Shown here: in pieces, positions 8,311 to 16,731 of the stretch
How the letters are laid out: each line of letters opens with the position of its first letter
How positions within the stretch are numbered: position 1 is the stretch's first letter
NCBI RefSeq assembly: GCF_003054175.1
Contig: NZ_QBKN01000019.1
Coordinates: 1-64,000, forward strand
Length of the DNA: 64,000 nt
Direction: 5' to 3'
DNA from: Allosediminivita pacifica
Lineage (GTDB): Bacteria > Pseudomonadota > Alphaproteobacteria > Rhodobacterales > Rhodobacteraceae
Position numbers and translations under genes: made by a program
The notes under the pieces: generated by a model
Told to the model about the DNA's origin: nothing
The model's database searches: none
The model's input: only the letters and a program-made list of their open reading frames with translations

Positions 8311-9800
8311 TCATCGCGGCGCTGGCGCTTGGGCTTCTCGCCTTTGTCCTCGTCCTGCGCGTCCTGCGGGCCGAGGCCGTCGCCCGGAACATCGTCTCCA
8401 CGGCCCAGCAGTCCATCCAGGTCATCACGAACCCCGACCTGTCCGATCTCGACAAGGAGCGGCACGTGCGCCGAGCCTCGCTGTCGCTGTTCGGCAGTTT
8501 CCTGAAGATCGCGGGCATCGGCGTGGCTTCGGTTGCCGCCACTGCCGCGGTCCTTTGGGGCGGCGCGGAGGCGGGGCTTTATACGCTTGAGGCGGCGATG
8601 GCCGTCGCGGTGAGTCGGCCGTTCCTTCTGGGCTCGACAATCGCCGCAATCGCGGTCTGGATCGTCCTCGACCGCATCGGCGGCAAGGCACCTGCAGTCG
8701 AGACCACTGGCGAGGTTCCCTACGGCCCGATGGAACAGGCGCTGCACAACTTCGCCTTCGCCTCGCCAACGCGCCAGAAGCGGCTCGGGTCGCTTGAGAC
8801 GCGGCTTTTCCGAAAGCGCCTCGATCCCGAGGCCGCCGCCCGCCCGGTGTTCATCACCTCGCTCCCGCGTGCGGGCACGACGATCATGCTCAACGCGCTG
8901 GCCGATGTGCCCGAGTTCGCCTCGGCCACCTACAAGCACATGCCGTTCACGCTCTCACCGCTGCTCTGGAGCAAGCTCGGGCCGCTCTTCCAGAAGACCG
9001 CTGCCTCCGGCGAGCGCGCGCATGGCGACGGGCTACAGGTGTCGGGCGAAAGCCCCGAGGCCTTCGAGGAAATGCTCTGGATGGCCTTCTGGCCCGAGCG
9101 CTACCGCAAGGACCGGATCGACACCTGGGACGCCGCGGATTTCGACCCCGCCTTTGCCGAGTATTTCCGCACGCACATGGCCAAGGTCGTGGCGACGAAG
9201 CCCGGCGCCACGCGCTACGTGTCGAAGAACAACGCCAACATCGCCCGCCTGCCGCTGATCGACGCGATCTGCCCGGATGCGACAGTTGTGATCCCCGTGC
9301 GCGACCCGCGTGCGCAGGTGGCCTCGCTCATGCGGCAGCACGCGCGGTTCCTGGACCTGCACGCGCGCGAACCCTTCGGGCGCCGCTACATGGAGGGCGT
9401 CGGCCACTTCGAGTTCGGGGCGGCGCTGCGCCCGATCGCCTTCGGCGGTCATGAAGCCGACCCGGCCAATGCGGGCTACGCCGATTTCTGGCTGCGCTAC
9501 TGGATCAATGCCTACGAGCACGTCCTGAGCACCGCCGGACCAAGCGCGGTCTTCGTCGATCACGATGCTTTCTGCACTGCGCCGGAAGATCATCTTCCGC
9601 TGCTGGCCGAGGCCGTTGGCGCGCGGGACGCGCGCGACCTCTCAGCGCTTGCGCCGATGTTCCACGCGCCTTCCGTGCCGCCGCAGCTTGAGGGCGCCGA
9701 TCCGCACCTTCTCGCGCAGGCACGGGACCTGCACGATACGCTTTGCCGGCGGGCGCTCGCGCCCGCTGCGTCCTACCCAGTCAAGGAAGCACTTGCATGA
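8307..9800 (+). CDS. Membrane-anchored PAPS-type sulfotransferase
   Basis: 497 residues from a GTG overlapping the previous stop. The N-terminal 120 residues contain about three hydrophobic helices (residues 1-18, about 65-85 and 100-120). A cytosolic sulfotransferase domain starts with TSLPRAGTTIMLNAL (about 183), the P-loop-like 5'-phosphosulfate loop. VIPVRDPRAQVASLMRQH is the 3'-phosphate motif with its RDPR. Such enzymes transfer sulfate from PAPS to a hydroxyl or amine of a glycan, lipid or protein. The membrane anchor points to a lipid-linked or envelope acceptor. It overlaps the downstream arylsulfotransferase-like gene by ATGA. Confidence 0.8.
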   Translation: MIIAALALGLLAFVLVLRVLRAEAVARNIVSTAQQSIQVITNPDLSDLDKERHVRRASLSLFGSFLKIAGIGVASVAATAAVLWGGAEAGLYTLEAAMAVAVSRPFLLGSTIAAIAVWIVLDRIGGKAPAVETTGEVPYGPMEQALHNFAFASPTRQKRLGSLETRLFRKRLDPEAAARPVFITSLPRAGTTIMLNALADVPEFASATYKHMPFTLSPLLWSKLGPLFQKTAASGERAHGDGLQVSGESPEAFEEMLWMAFWPERYRKDRIDTWDAADFDPAFAEYFRTHMAKVVATKPGATRYVSKNNANIARLPLIDAICPDATVVIPVRDPRAQVASLMRQHARFLDLHAREPFGRRYMEGVGHFEFGAALRPIAFGGHEADPANAGYADFWLRYWINAYEHVLSTAGPSAVFVDHDAFCTAPEDHLPLLAEAVGARDARDLSALAPMFHAPSVPPQLEGADPHLLAQARDLHDTLCRRALAPAASYPVKEALA

Positions 9801-11113
9801 GTAAACCGCCGCTTTCCGACCGGCTCGCCCCGGTGATCTTCGCGGTCTCCGTCGGAACCCTCGGTGTGGTCTACGGCACCGTCTCGTCCTGGTGGGGCTG
9901 GTTCCCTGCCCCGCAGCTTGGGCTGGCGCATCGGACCTATCTCGACGTGAAGGCCAACTGGCGCAACGACATCGGCCTCGAGCCCACCCGCCACATCGTG
10001 GCGCCCGACGACAGCGGCGAGACGCCCGATCCCGACCGCGGCTATACTGCCTTCCAAACCGACAAGATCGAACCCGGCTACACGCTGGTGGCGGGGCTGA
10101 ACGCGGATCCCGAGGGCCCCTTCCACGTGGTCAGGCTGTACGATGCGTCCGGCGCCGAGGTACATCACTGGCCCGTGCGCTATGACGCGCTGGACAGCGA
10201 GATCCAGCCCCAGAACACCATGCTGCACGGGATGGAGGTCTTCGAGGACGGCTCGATCGCGGTGACCTTCGACAGCGGACAGGCGCTGGCGCGGATGGAT
10301 GCCTGCGGCGAACCGATGTGGAGCAACGCCGGCGGATATCACCATTCGCTGACCCGCGACGGCGAGGGCGCGCTGGTGAGCTGGCTTGGCGAGGCCGTGG
10401 TCTGGGTTGACGAAGAGACCGGTGAGGTGCTGCGCACACTCGACCTGCGCGAAGAGATCGCCCACGGCAACGACCGCGCGCAACAGGGCTATCTCGACAT
10501 CCGCACCGTCACGCCGGAGTCGCCGGAGAGCAAGGTGGACTACGGGCTCGACCCCTTCCACCCGAACGACGCAGAGCCGCTGCGCGCGGATATGGCCGCG
10601 GCCTTCCCGATGTTCGAGGCCGGGGACGTGCTGCTGAGCCTGCGCGAGCTGAACCTCGTCACCGTCGTCGATCCCGAAACGGGCCGGATGAAGTGGTGGC
10701 ACCACGGACCCTGGTTCAAGCAGCACGATCCCGATTTCCAGCCCGACGGGACGATCACCGTCTACGACAACAACACCGGCACCTCCCGCTCGCGCATCAT
10801 GCGCATCGATCCGGCCACCGACGAGGTGAGCGAGGATTTCGGCGGGACCGAGGAGCTGCCATTTTATTCCTGGCGGCGCGGCAAGCACCAGATCCTGCCC
10901 AACGGCAACCTGCTGCTGACCGAGGCCGAACACGGCCGGCTGCTCGAGTTGGATCCCGACGGTGAGCTTGTCTGGGAGCGCCACATGAAGTGGGACGCGG
11001 ACATGAACGTCATCGTGACCGAGGCCCGCCACGTGCCCGAGGACTTCTTCACCGGAGGTGTTCCGAGCTGCTCGAGCGAGGTGGCTTCTGCCTCGGTCGT
11101 ATCGCCGGGCTGA
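9797..11113 (+). CDS. Arylsulfotransferase (ASST)-family beta-propeller protein
   Basis: 438 residues from ATG 9797, coupled by ATGA to the sulfotransferase. One N-terminal membrane helix (about residues 10-28) is followed by a beta-propeller of the ASST type. Features are LHGMEVFEDGSIAVTFD, GGYHHSLTRDGEG, MKWWHHGPWFKQHDPD and GKHQILPNGNLLLTEAEHGR, where conserved histidines correspond to the catalytic/substrate His of the family. Classical ASST moves sulfate between phenols without PAPS; this membrane-tethered branch is poorly characterised. The end (GGVPSCSSEVASASV) does not look like a conserved domain. The operon suggests consecutive sulfate transfer or sensing on an envelope molecule. 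Confidence 0.75.
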   Translation: MSKPPLSDRLAPVIFAVSVGTLGVVYGTVSSWWGWFPAPQLGLAHRTYLDVKANWRNDIGLEPTRHIVAPDDSGETPDPDRGYTAFQTDKIEPGYTLVAGLNADPEGPFHVVRLYDASGAEVHHWPVRYDALDSEIQPQNTMLHGMEVFEDGSIAVTFDSGQALARMDACGEPMWSNAGGYHHSLTRDGEGALVSWLGEAVVWVDEETGEVLRTLDLREEIAHGNDRAQQGYLDIRTVTPESPESKVDYGLDPFHPNDAEPLRADMAAAFPMFEAGDVLLSLRELNLVTVVDPETGRMKWWHHGPWFKQHDPDFQPDGTITVYDNNTGTSRSRIMRIDPATDEVSEDFGGTEELPFYSWRRGKHQILPNGNLLLTEAEHGRLLELDPDGELVWERHMKWDADMNVIVTEARHVPEDFFTGGVPSCSSEVASASVVSPG

Positions 11114-11500
11114 CGCCGGACGCGCGGCCGAGAGGTGATCCCGCCGCCCGGGAGGGTGGCGGGCACCATTCTTGTCCTGAACTGGACCGCGATCCGTCAT
11201 GCCGCCGTAGTGCATGAGGGGTTTGAGCCGATCAAAACCGAGACCACGTCCCCGCAGGGCGGCTTGGTTATCGACGGCGCGGAGATCTGACCCCACCTCA
11301 GCCCGGGCAGCGCTCATTCCGACTTGGGCCTTCAACGCCGCGGCGCCGAGACCCGGGAAAGTCGCGGCCTGCTCTGGCGCGGGCCCCGCCTACGCGTGTT
11401 GGGAGGTGGTGTGTCAGGCAAGAAGGTACAAGCCGACCCCTGCTGGCCGGCTGTCATCGACTTGCATTGCCGCGGCGGATTCGCCCGGTTGGAGGAAGCC
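11114..11500. other. Intergenic stretch without a recognisable gene
   Basis: Between the convergent-side ends of the ASST-family gene and the VPLPA-CTERM gene. It holds an imperfect hairpin CCCGCC/GGCGGG at 11140-11163 that could end the sulfotransferase operon. Nothing in six frames looks like a protein family I recognise. Confidence 0.5.
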
Positions 11501-11501
11501 G

Positions 11502-11518
11502 GGCCGCAAGTGCGGCCC
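11502..11518 (-). terminator. Hairpin after the VPLPA-CTERM gene
   Basis: Short GC-only inverted repeat GGGCCGC/GCGGCCC with a 4-base loop (AAGT), about 28 bases past the stop of the VPLPA-CTERM gene. There is no T-tract on the minus strand, so termination is plausible but unproved. Confidence 0.4.
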
Positions 11519-11545
11519 GATTTCTATCTTATCAGGTCACCCCGA

Positions 11546-12118
11546 TCAGGCAGCAGCTTTCCGGCGACGCAGGAAGGCGAAACCGCCGAATGCGCCCATC
11601 AGCATGAAGCCTGCCGCCGGAAGCGGAACGGGAGACACGTTGAATTCCGCGTAGCCGGCGGACGGCGTCTCGGAATCGTAGAAGCCGAGGCGGTAGTTGC
11701 CCGCGGCGAGGTTGTAGAACAGGGTGTCCCCGGGCTGAGCGGCGTTGCTGCCGTTCTGGGTCACCATGTTGCACTGGCCCGCGATGCCGGCACCTGCATC
11801 ATCACAGTTGTCGGTGTCGGTCGTCAGACGCGTCGAGGAACCGCCGTTAAAGAAGTCCAGCGTGAAACCGCTGCGTTCGCCGGTCACGGCCACGTTGTCA
11901 GCCGAGTAGTTCACCAGCGAAAGACTGAAGTCGCGATCGACCGTGAAATCAAAGAACGCCGAAAACGGGGTCGTGTCCCAGTCGAAGCCCAGACCGTTGG
12001 TGTCAGTCAGTTCGCCCGAGCCCAGCTCGATCTGGGAGCCGGTGACCGTGGTTGCTGCCGAAACGGGTGCGGCGAGTGCCGCAGCGGAAAGAGCCGCAGC
12101 TGTCAAAATTCGATACAT
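11546..12118 (-). CDS. VPLPA-CTERM sorting domain-containing exported protein
   Basis: 190 residues from ATG 12118 with GGAGGG upstream. A signal peptide ends near APVSAA. The mature part is a beta-rich, Asp/Thr/Ser/Asn-rich domain with two cysteines (NCDD, QCNM). The C-terminus is VSPVPLPAAGFMLMGAFGG, then FAFLRRRKAAA: the VPLPA motif, a membrane helix and an Arg-rich tail. This is a PEP-CTERM-like surface-sorting signal, common in Rhodobacterales and thought to be processed by an exosortase-type enzyme. No sorting enzyme is in the window. The middle domain is not recognised. Confidence 0.85.
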   Translation of the reverse strand: MYRILTAAALSAAALAAPVSAATTVTGSQIELGSGELTDTNGLGFDWDTTPFSAFFDFTVDRDFSLSLVNYSADNVAVTGERSGFTLDFFNGGSSTRLTTDTDNCDDAGAGIAGQCNMVTQNGSNAAQPGDTLFYNLAAGNYRLGFYDSETPSAGYAEFNVSPVPLPAAGFMLMGAFGGFAFLRRRKAAA

Positions 12119-12687
12119 GGGTATTATCCCTCCTTCGTCCAAACAAGGAATGTTTTAGGCGAAAATTAGCCGCCGACAACCCATATTACGACATTTTGGG
12201 GGCAGTCACTCCAGAAATCTGTCTAATTGGACCATTTACCAATTTTACAGAGCAAATCAGGAAACATCCGGTCGCGCCAAAGTCAGCGGCTATGAGACTT
12301 TGGTCCGCTGGAACCCTTGAACCGTGCAGTAGCCTCGGCGGAATCAACCAGAGGCTTCATCACGCTCCGCCAAGAAGGGCCTGATGAATCAGGTTATTTC
12401 AGCGCCTTCGAAGATGGACGTGGGCGACTGGGCACCCCCACGAGGTCTTCAGGACGGATCACGCGCTCGGCTTTTCATATCGGATCGCTTCATCTTTCGA
12501 TTTCCTTTATTCCTATGAAACCGGATGCGGCGGGTGGGAGTTGACCTCGTCACGCCTTCATTTGAACAACAATCCTTGGCGAGGCGCTGTTTCGGCCGCC
12601 CAATTATGGCCATACAAAGGCACCGAGGCAGTCTCGTGGGTCAGGAGTACTCCGACGGCGACAGCCCCTCGAAACAGGCCAGCAGCC
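12119..12687. other. AT-richer intergenic region upstream of the VPLPA-CTERM gene
   Basis: A 569-bp gap between the start of the VPLPA-CTERM gene and the end of the stressosome operon, both on the minus strand. About 12150-12260 is clearly AT-richer than the surroundings and probably carries the promoter of the VPLPA-CTERM gene. No credible coding frame, RNA gene or repeat was found. Confidence 0.5.
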
Positions 12688-13815
12688 TCAGCCCAGCTCG
12701 GTCGGGAAGGAGATCTGGATCGAGAGGCCATCGCTGCCATCGACCGTCATGTGCCCCATGTTTCCGGCCACCGATCCGCGGATCATCCGCCATCCGAGCG
12801 AGCCAGAACGTTCAGGCATTTCGCCTTCGGAGAGCCCGGTTCCGTCGTCGCGGAAGGCGTAGCGTATCATGTCCCCTTCGGTGACAAGCGAGATCCGTAT
12901 GGCCCCCGACCGGCGCCCCACGAAGGCATGCTTGTAGGCATTGGTGATAAGCTCGCCCGTGATCAGCCCGAGGTCGAGCGCCAGCCGTGCCGGCACCGCG
13001 GTCCCGTCGGCCTCGACCTCGATCTTCACGTCGAGCCCCGGGCGGTTGAAGGTCTCGGCGAGCGCGGAAATCTGCGAGAGGTAGGCCCGTGCGCCCACCG
13101 TTTCGGCGCCCCCGGTCTGCAAGAGCTTGTGCATCCGCGCCATGGATTCGACCCGTATGCTCAAGCTCGAGAGCACGTCCTGGGTCTCGGGTGTCTTGGC
13201 ACGTCGCTGTTCCATCCGGAGCAGCGACGAGATCATGGTGAGATTGTTGGCGGTCCGGTGATGGACCTCCCCGATCATGAGCTCGCGCTCGTCCAGGTCG
13301 GCCTCGAGCTGGCGGATACGGCGCTCGGCGCTGCTCTGGCGCATCAGGATTTCGTCGCAGTGATCGGCGGCCGACGTGGCACAGGCCGCCATTTCGGCCC
13401 GGTCGAGCGGCGCCGCGAAATCGGCGCGCACCCGCGTACCGCCCCTGCCCGTCTGGAGATCGAAGTCGTCGGCCATGTGACGGACACCATCGAGGCCAAG
13501 CCCCAGCCCCTGCCCGCCGGACAGGGCGCGGTCATCTTCCGGCAGCGGCGGCAGATCCGGAATACCCGGCCCCTGGTCGGTGAAGACCATGCGGAGCATC
13601 ACGCTGCCGCCCCTCGGCTCAACCAGGCTGACCTGCGCGTGACCGCCCTTTCCGTGCTCGATGACGTTGCGCGCGAGTTCGAGCGCACAGGTCGTCAGCC
13701 GCGTGGACAGGAATGGCTTGAACCCGATAACGCCGGTGATCGCCCTGAAGATCTCCCGGAGCATCTTGATGTCTTCGGGAGTGGTCAGCGAAAGGAATGT
13801 GATCGTGTGAGCCAT
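12688..13815 (-). CDS. Two-domain ATPase/HisKA_2-type sensor kinase of the stressosome operon
   Basis: 375 residues. Residues 1-145 are an RsbT/anti-sigma-like HATPase (CALELARNVIEHG, DQGPGIPD, GLGLGLDGVRHM). A linker leads to a HisKA_2/HWE-type kinase with the phospho-acceptor helix MIGEVHHRTANNLTMISSLL and a second HATPase (ITGELITNAYKHAF, FRDDGTGLSEG, GSLGWRMI). The frame opens at a TTG at 13854, but I choose ATG 13815, preceded by GGAGA at ideal distance, giving MAHTITFLSL. No transmembrane helix is seen, so it is cytoplasmic. It lies last in the rsbR-rsbS-rsbT-phosphatase operon and probably passes the stressosome signal to a response regulator or anti-anti-sigma pathway outside the window. 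Confidence 0.8.
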   Translation of the reverse strand: MAHTITFLSLTTPEDIKMLREIFRAITGVIGFKPFLSTRLTTCALELARNVIEHGKGGHAQVSLVEPRGGSVMLRMVFTDQGPGIPDLPPLPEDDRALSGGQGLGLGLDGVRHMADDFDLQTGRGGTRVRADFAAPLDRAEMAACATSAADHCDEILMRQSSAERRIRQLEADLDERELMIGEVHHRTANNLTMISSLLRMEQRRAKTPETQDVLSSLSIRVESMARMHKLLQTGGAETVGARAYLSQISALAETFNRPGLDVKIEVEADGTAVPARLALDLGLITGELITNAYKHAFVGRRSGAIRISLVTEGDMIRYAFRDDGTGLSEGEMPERSGSLGWRMIRGSVAGNMGHMTVDGSDGLSIQISFPTELG

Positions 13816-13850
13816 CCGTCTCTCCAGAAGGGAACCCGTGTCCGTGCCGG

Positions 13851-14849
13851 TCAATCGGTCGGGCGCCAGCGGGCCACGGCGACGCTGATGTCGTCGCGCC
13901 TGCTGAGCTCGGTCCGTGACAGCAGGAAAGCTGCGGCGAGCAGGCAGCTGCGCCCCTGCACCATCGGCAGAAGCTCTGCCCCGATGGTGCGCAGGCCATC
14001 GCTGTGCAGAATGAAGAAATCGCCCCGCTTCATGTCGAAACTCTCGCCCATCGGGCGGGCCGCGGGACTGCCGATGTAGCCGTCGCGCATGGCAAAGCGG
14101 GTCTGCTCCCCGTCACGCAGGCGGAACCCGCTGATGTTGCCGAGATTGGCATAGTCGCAGCGTTCCGCATCCGTGTCGAAATCGAGAATCGAGATCACGC
14201 CGCCGCGGGTGCGCCGCAAGTCCTCGCCGAGCCGGGCCAGCTGGTGCTTCGGCGGCAGGAGCGCCGGCCGGACCGCCCCCTCTGCCATGGCCGTTCCCGC
14301 TTCGGCCGCCTGTTCGCCGTGCCCCATGCCATCGGCCAGCACGAGCCGGAGCCCGCTCCGCGCCTCCACCGCACGCCAGTCGTCGCCGCAGACCGACTCG
14401 GTGGGATGGCAGAGTCTCAGTGCGGCCACGTCCAGGGTCTCGTCCGCCTCGCGGCCCGGCCCTTCGAATGCGCAGGCCCAGAGGGTACCGGTTTCGGGCG
14501 ACGTCATGATCTCGGCGCGGTCGGACAACCGCTCTATGGCGCCGAGTCCGATCCCGGCAGAGGCCGCGCTGCTGACAAGGTCGCGCCGCATCCGGTCTAT
14601 GTCGGGAATGCCGGGCCCCGCGTCCGAGGCGATCAGCGCAAGCCGCGGCCCGCGCGGCAGGTCCATCGTCTGCGCGAGAAAGCGTCCGGAACCTGCATAT
14701 TTCACGATGTTGGTGACAAGCTCCGTCGCGACGATGGCCACGCTCTCGATACGGTCGGGAGGGAGCCCGGCCAGCCGGGCCTCGGCGCGGGCCTGCTGAC
14801 GCGCGACGGCCACGTCGGCGCGCGTCGAGATATCGAGCCATTCGAGCAT
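13851..14849 (-). CDS. RsbX/SpoIIE-type PP2C phosphatase with N-terminal RsbT-like ATPase domain
   Basis: 332 residues. The N-terminal 130 residues are an HATPase fold (VAIVATELVTNIVKYAG, DAGPGIPD, GIGLGAIERL). Residues 150-332 are a PP2C/SpoIIE phosphatase of RsbX type with metal-binding acidic clusters (LVLADGMGHG, ILHSDGL, RRDDISVAVARW). In Bacillus, RsbX dephosphorylates RsbR and RsbS to reset the stressosome. Here a kinase-like domain and the phosphatase share one chain. It starts 30 bp after rsbT. Confidence 0.85.
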   Translation of the reverse strand: MLEWLDISTRADVAVARQQARAEARLAGLPPDRIESVAIVATELVTNIVKYAGSGRFLAQTMDLPRGPRLALIASDAGPGIPDIDRMRRDLVSSAASAGIGLGAIERLSDRAEIMTSPETGTLWACAFEGPGREADETLDVAALRLCHPTESVCGDDWRAVEARSGLRLVLADGMGHGEQAAEAGTAMAEGAVRPALLPPKHQLARLGEDLRRTRGGVISILDFDTDAERCDYANLGNISGFRLRDGEQTRFAMRDGYIGSPAARPMGESFDMKRGDFFILHSDGLRTIGAELLPMVQGRSCLLAAAFLLSRTELSRRDDISVAVARWRPTD

Positions 14850-14879
14850 TGAGGGGTCTTTCCTATCGCCGCAGGCCGC

Positions 14880-15296
14880 TCAGGCGCGCCCGGCCAGTCT
14901 GACTTGCGTGCCCTCGCCGAGGACACTGTGTATCTCGAAGTGCTCGACCAGACGCTTGGCGCCACCAAGCCCCCGTCCGAGGCCCTTGCCAGTGGTGTAT
15001 CCGTCTTTCATCGCCAGTTCGAGGTCCGCAATACCCGGCCCCTGGTCCGTGCAGTCGACCCAGACCATCCGGTCGGCCTCATCCAGAGTGATGACCACCT
15101 CCGCCCCGCCACCGTAGACAAGCCCGTTGCGGAAGATCTCGCTGACGGCCGTGACCAGACGCGTCCTGCGGATGACCCTCGCGCCAAGCCGATCCATCGC
15201 CCGCCCCACGGCCTGGCGGGAGCGGAAGACATCGGCCTCGACCGCTATGACCAGCCGGTCAAAGGGTTTCCCCGGCGGCGGGGAGAGCGTCTTCAC
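14880..15296 (-). CDS. rsbT: RsbT-like serine/threonine protein kinase (stressosome switch kinase)
   Basis: 138 residues of a single HATPase domain with VTAVSEIFRNGLVYGG (N-box), CTDQGPGIAD (G1) and GKGLGRGLGGAKRL (G2), very like RsbT. In stressosome systems RsbT phosphorylates RsbR/RsbS on stress and is then released to act on its output partner. The start is a GTG overlapping the rsbS stop (GTGA), which implies coupled synthesis with its sequestering protein RsbS. Confidence 0.88.
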   Translation of the reverse strand: MKTLSPPPGKPFDRLVIAVEADVFRSRQAVGRAMDRLGARVIRRTRLVTAVSEIFRNGLVYGGGAEVVITLDEADRMVWVDCTDQGPGIADLELAMKDGYTTGKGLGRGLGGAKRLVEHFEIHSVLGEGTQVRLAGRA

Positions 15297-15649
15297 TGGG
15301 TCGCTCGGAGACGTTCAAGCGCGTGTTGCAGGTTCCGTGCGGTACGTACCGTCGGCAGGGTCATCCCCAGTTCCACGAGGGTCATCGCCACCGCCGGACG
15401 CATCCCCACGAGGTAGGTCGGGGAATCCAGCAGGGTCCCGATCCCGGCAAGCTGCGCGATGATGCGACCGACGAAGGTATCGACGATCTCGAGCGCGCTG
15501 ACGTCGATGACGATCCCACGGGCCCCCGTGTCATGGACCCGCTGCGCGAGCCTGTCCTGAAGATCGACGATGTCGCTGTCGTTGATGTCCTCGTCGATGG
15601 CGACGAGCATGATCTCGTCGACGAGGTATAATCCGGCTGACTGGCTCAT
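15293..15649 (-). CDS. rsbS: RsbS-like STAS-domain antagonist (stressosome scaffold)
   Basis: 118 residues, one STAS domain: LQDRLAQRVHDTGARGIVID, then SALEIVDTFVGRIIAQLAG and YLVGMRPAVAMTLVELG. In Bacillus RsbS holds RsbT in the stressosome and is released by phosphorylation of a serine in the segment matching EIVDTF. Here that segment has Thr where I expect Ser from memory; this would need an alignment. The gene sits between rsbR and rsbT as in other stressosome operons. Confidence 0.88.
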   Translation of the reverse strand: MSQSAGLYLVDEIMLVAIDEDINDSDIVDLQDRLAQRVHDTGARGIVIDVSALEIVDTFVGRIIAQLAGIGTLLDSPTYLVGMRPAVAMTLVELGMTLPTVRTARNLQHALERLRATQ

Positions 15650-15672
15650 CTCGCTTGTTCCCCCGGAGCCCG

Positions 15673-16548
15673 TCAGTTGCCCCGCACCGAGCGGATCACC
15701 ACGTCGGTGTCGAGCTGGCGGAAAGCGTCGGCGAGGGCCATGCGCAGCGACCCGCGCGTGCGGATCTCGCCGGTGTCCACACCGAGTTGGACCATGGTCT
15801 GCGCGATGCGCGGGCTGATCCCGCTGATGATCGCCTCGGCCCCCATGAGCCGGACCGCCGCAGCCGTCCGGATGAGGTGCTGCGCGACCTGCGTGTCGAC
15901 CGTCATCACGCCCGTGATGTCGATGATGACGATATCGGCCTTCTTCTCGACGATGGCGGACAGCGTGCTCTCCATCACCTCCTGGGCGCGCATGGAATCC
16001 AGGGTTCCCACCAGCGGCACCGCAACGATCCGGTCCCAGAGCTCGACCACCGGGGTGGCGAGCTCCATCATCTCATCATGCTGGCGCTGGATGATCTTGT
16101 CGCGCTCGGCGATACAGATCTCGGTGCAGTAAAGCGCGACGGAGTCGATCAGGCGGGTAAACTGCGCGATCGCTTCCATCAGGACCGTACCATTTGTGTC
16201 GGTCACGCTTGCCCGGAGACGCTCGAAGAGCGGATATTTGAGCGCGAGGACAAAGGTCGCCATGTCGCCCGTGGACACCCCGCGCTTGGTCCGTTCCCGC
16301 GTGACCTCGGCAAGTGCCGCGCGCAGGTCTTCCCAGACATCGTCATCGGGGTCGAGGAAGTCCTGATCGACGCTCGCGGCCACACCCTTGGCCAGCGGAT
16401 CGTAAAGTGTCTCGATCTGGGCCTTCGCCTCGGCTTCGGTGAACAGGTCCTTCCGGATCAGGCCTTCCTCGGCCTGGGTGGAAGCCCATTCCCTGAGGAG
16501 CGAATCACGTTGCGTATCTAGAATCTTGTGAATGTGGGGCACGGGCAT
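15673..16548 (-). CDS. rsbR: RsbR-like stressosome sensor protein (STAS domain)
   Basis: 291 residues from ATG 16548 (MPVPHIHKIL); a longer frame to 16614 is less likely. The N-terminal 150 residues are an all-helical RsbRD-like sensory domain (LLREWASTQAEEGLI, FLDPDDDVWEDLRAAL). A joining helix leads to a C-terminal STAS domain with PLVGTLDSMRAQEVMES and DITGVMTVDTQVAQHLI, the segment carrying the Thr phosphorylated by RsbT in other systems. RGSLRMALADAF is the STAS end. It builds the stressosome core with RsbS. First gene of the five-gene minus-strand operon. Confidence 0.88.
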   Translation of the reverse strand: MPVPHIHKILDTQRDSLLREWASTQAEEGLIRKDLFTEAEAKAQIETLYDPLAKGVAASVDQDFLDPDDDVWEDLRAALAEVTRERTKRGVSTGDMATFVLALKYPLFERLRASVTDTNGTVLMEAIAQFTRLIDSVALYCTEICIAERDKIIQRQHDEMMELATPVVELWDRIVAVPLVGTLDSMRAQEVMESTLSAIVEKKADIVIIDITGVMTVDTQVAQHLIRTAAAVRLMGAEAIISGISPRIAQTMVQLGVDTGEIRTRGSLRMALADAFRQLDTDVVIRSVRGN

Positions 16549-16731
16549 CACTTTAACGTCTTTCCGGGAAGGATCTGGCCGCAGCGCCAGCTCGAATATC
16601 ATTGACGAACACAATTAGCATCAGGTCGAAAAGCACTACAAGCGGGGAGCGTACGCGCCAGCAGATGCCCGCCCCTACCCCGGCCCAACCGTGATCGAGG
16701 CGCGCGACTGAGCCGCCGAAGACGTCCGCCC

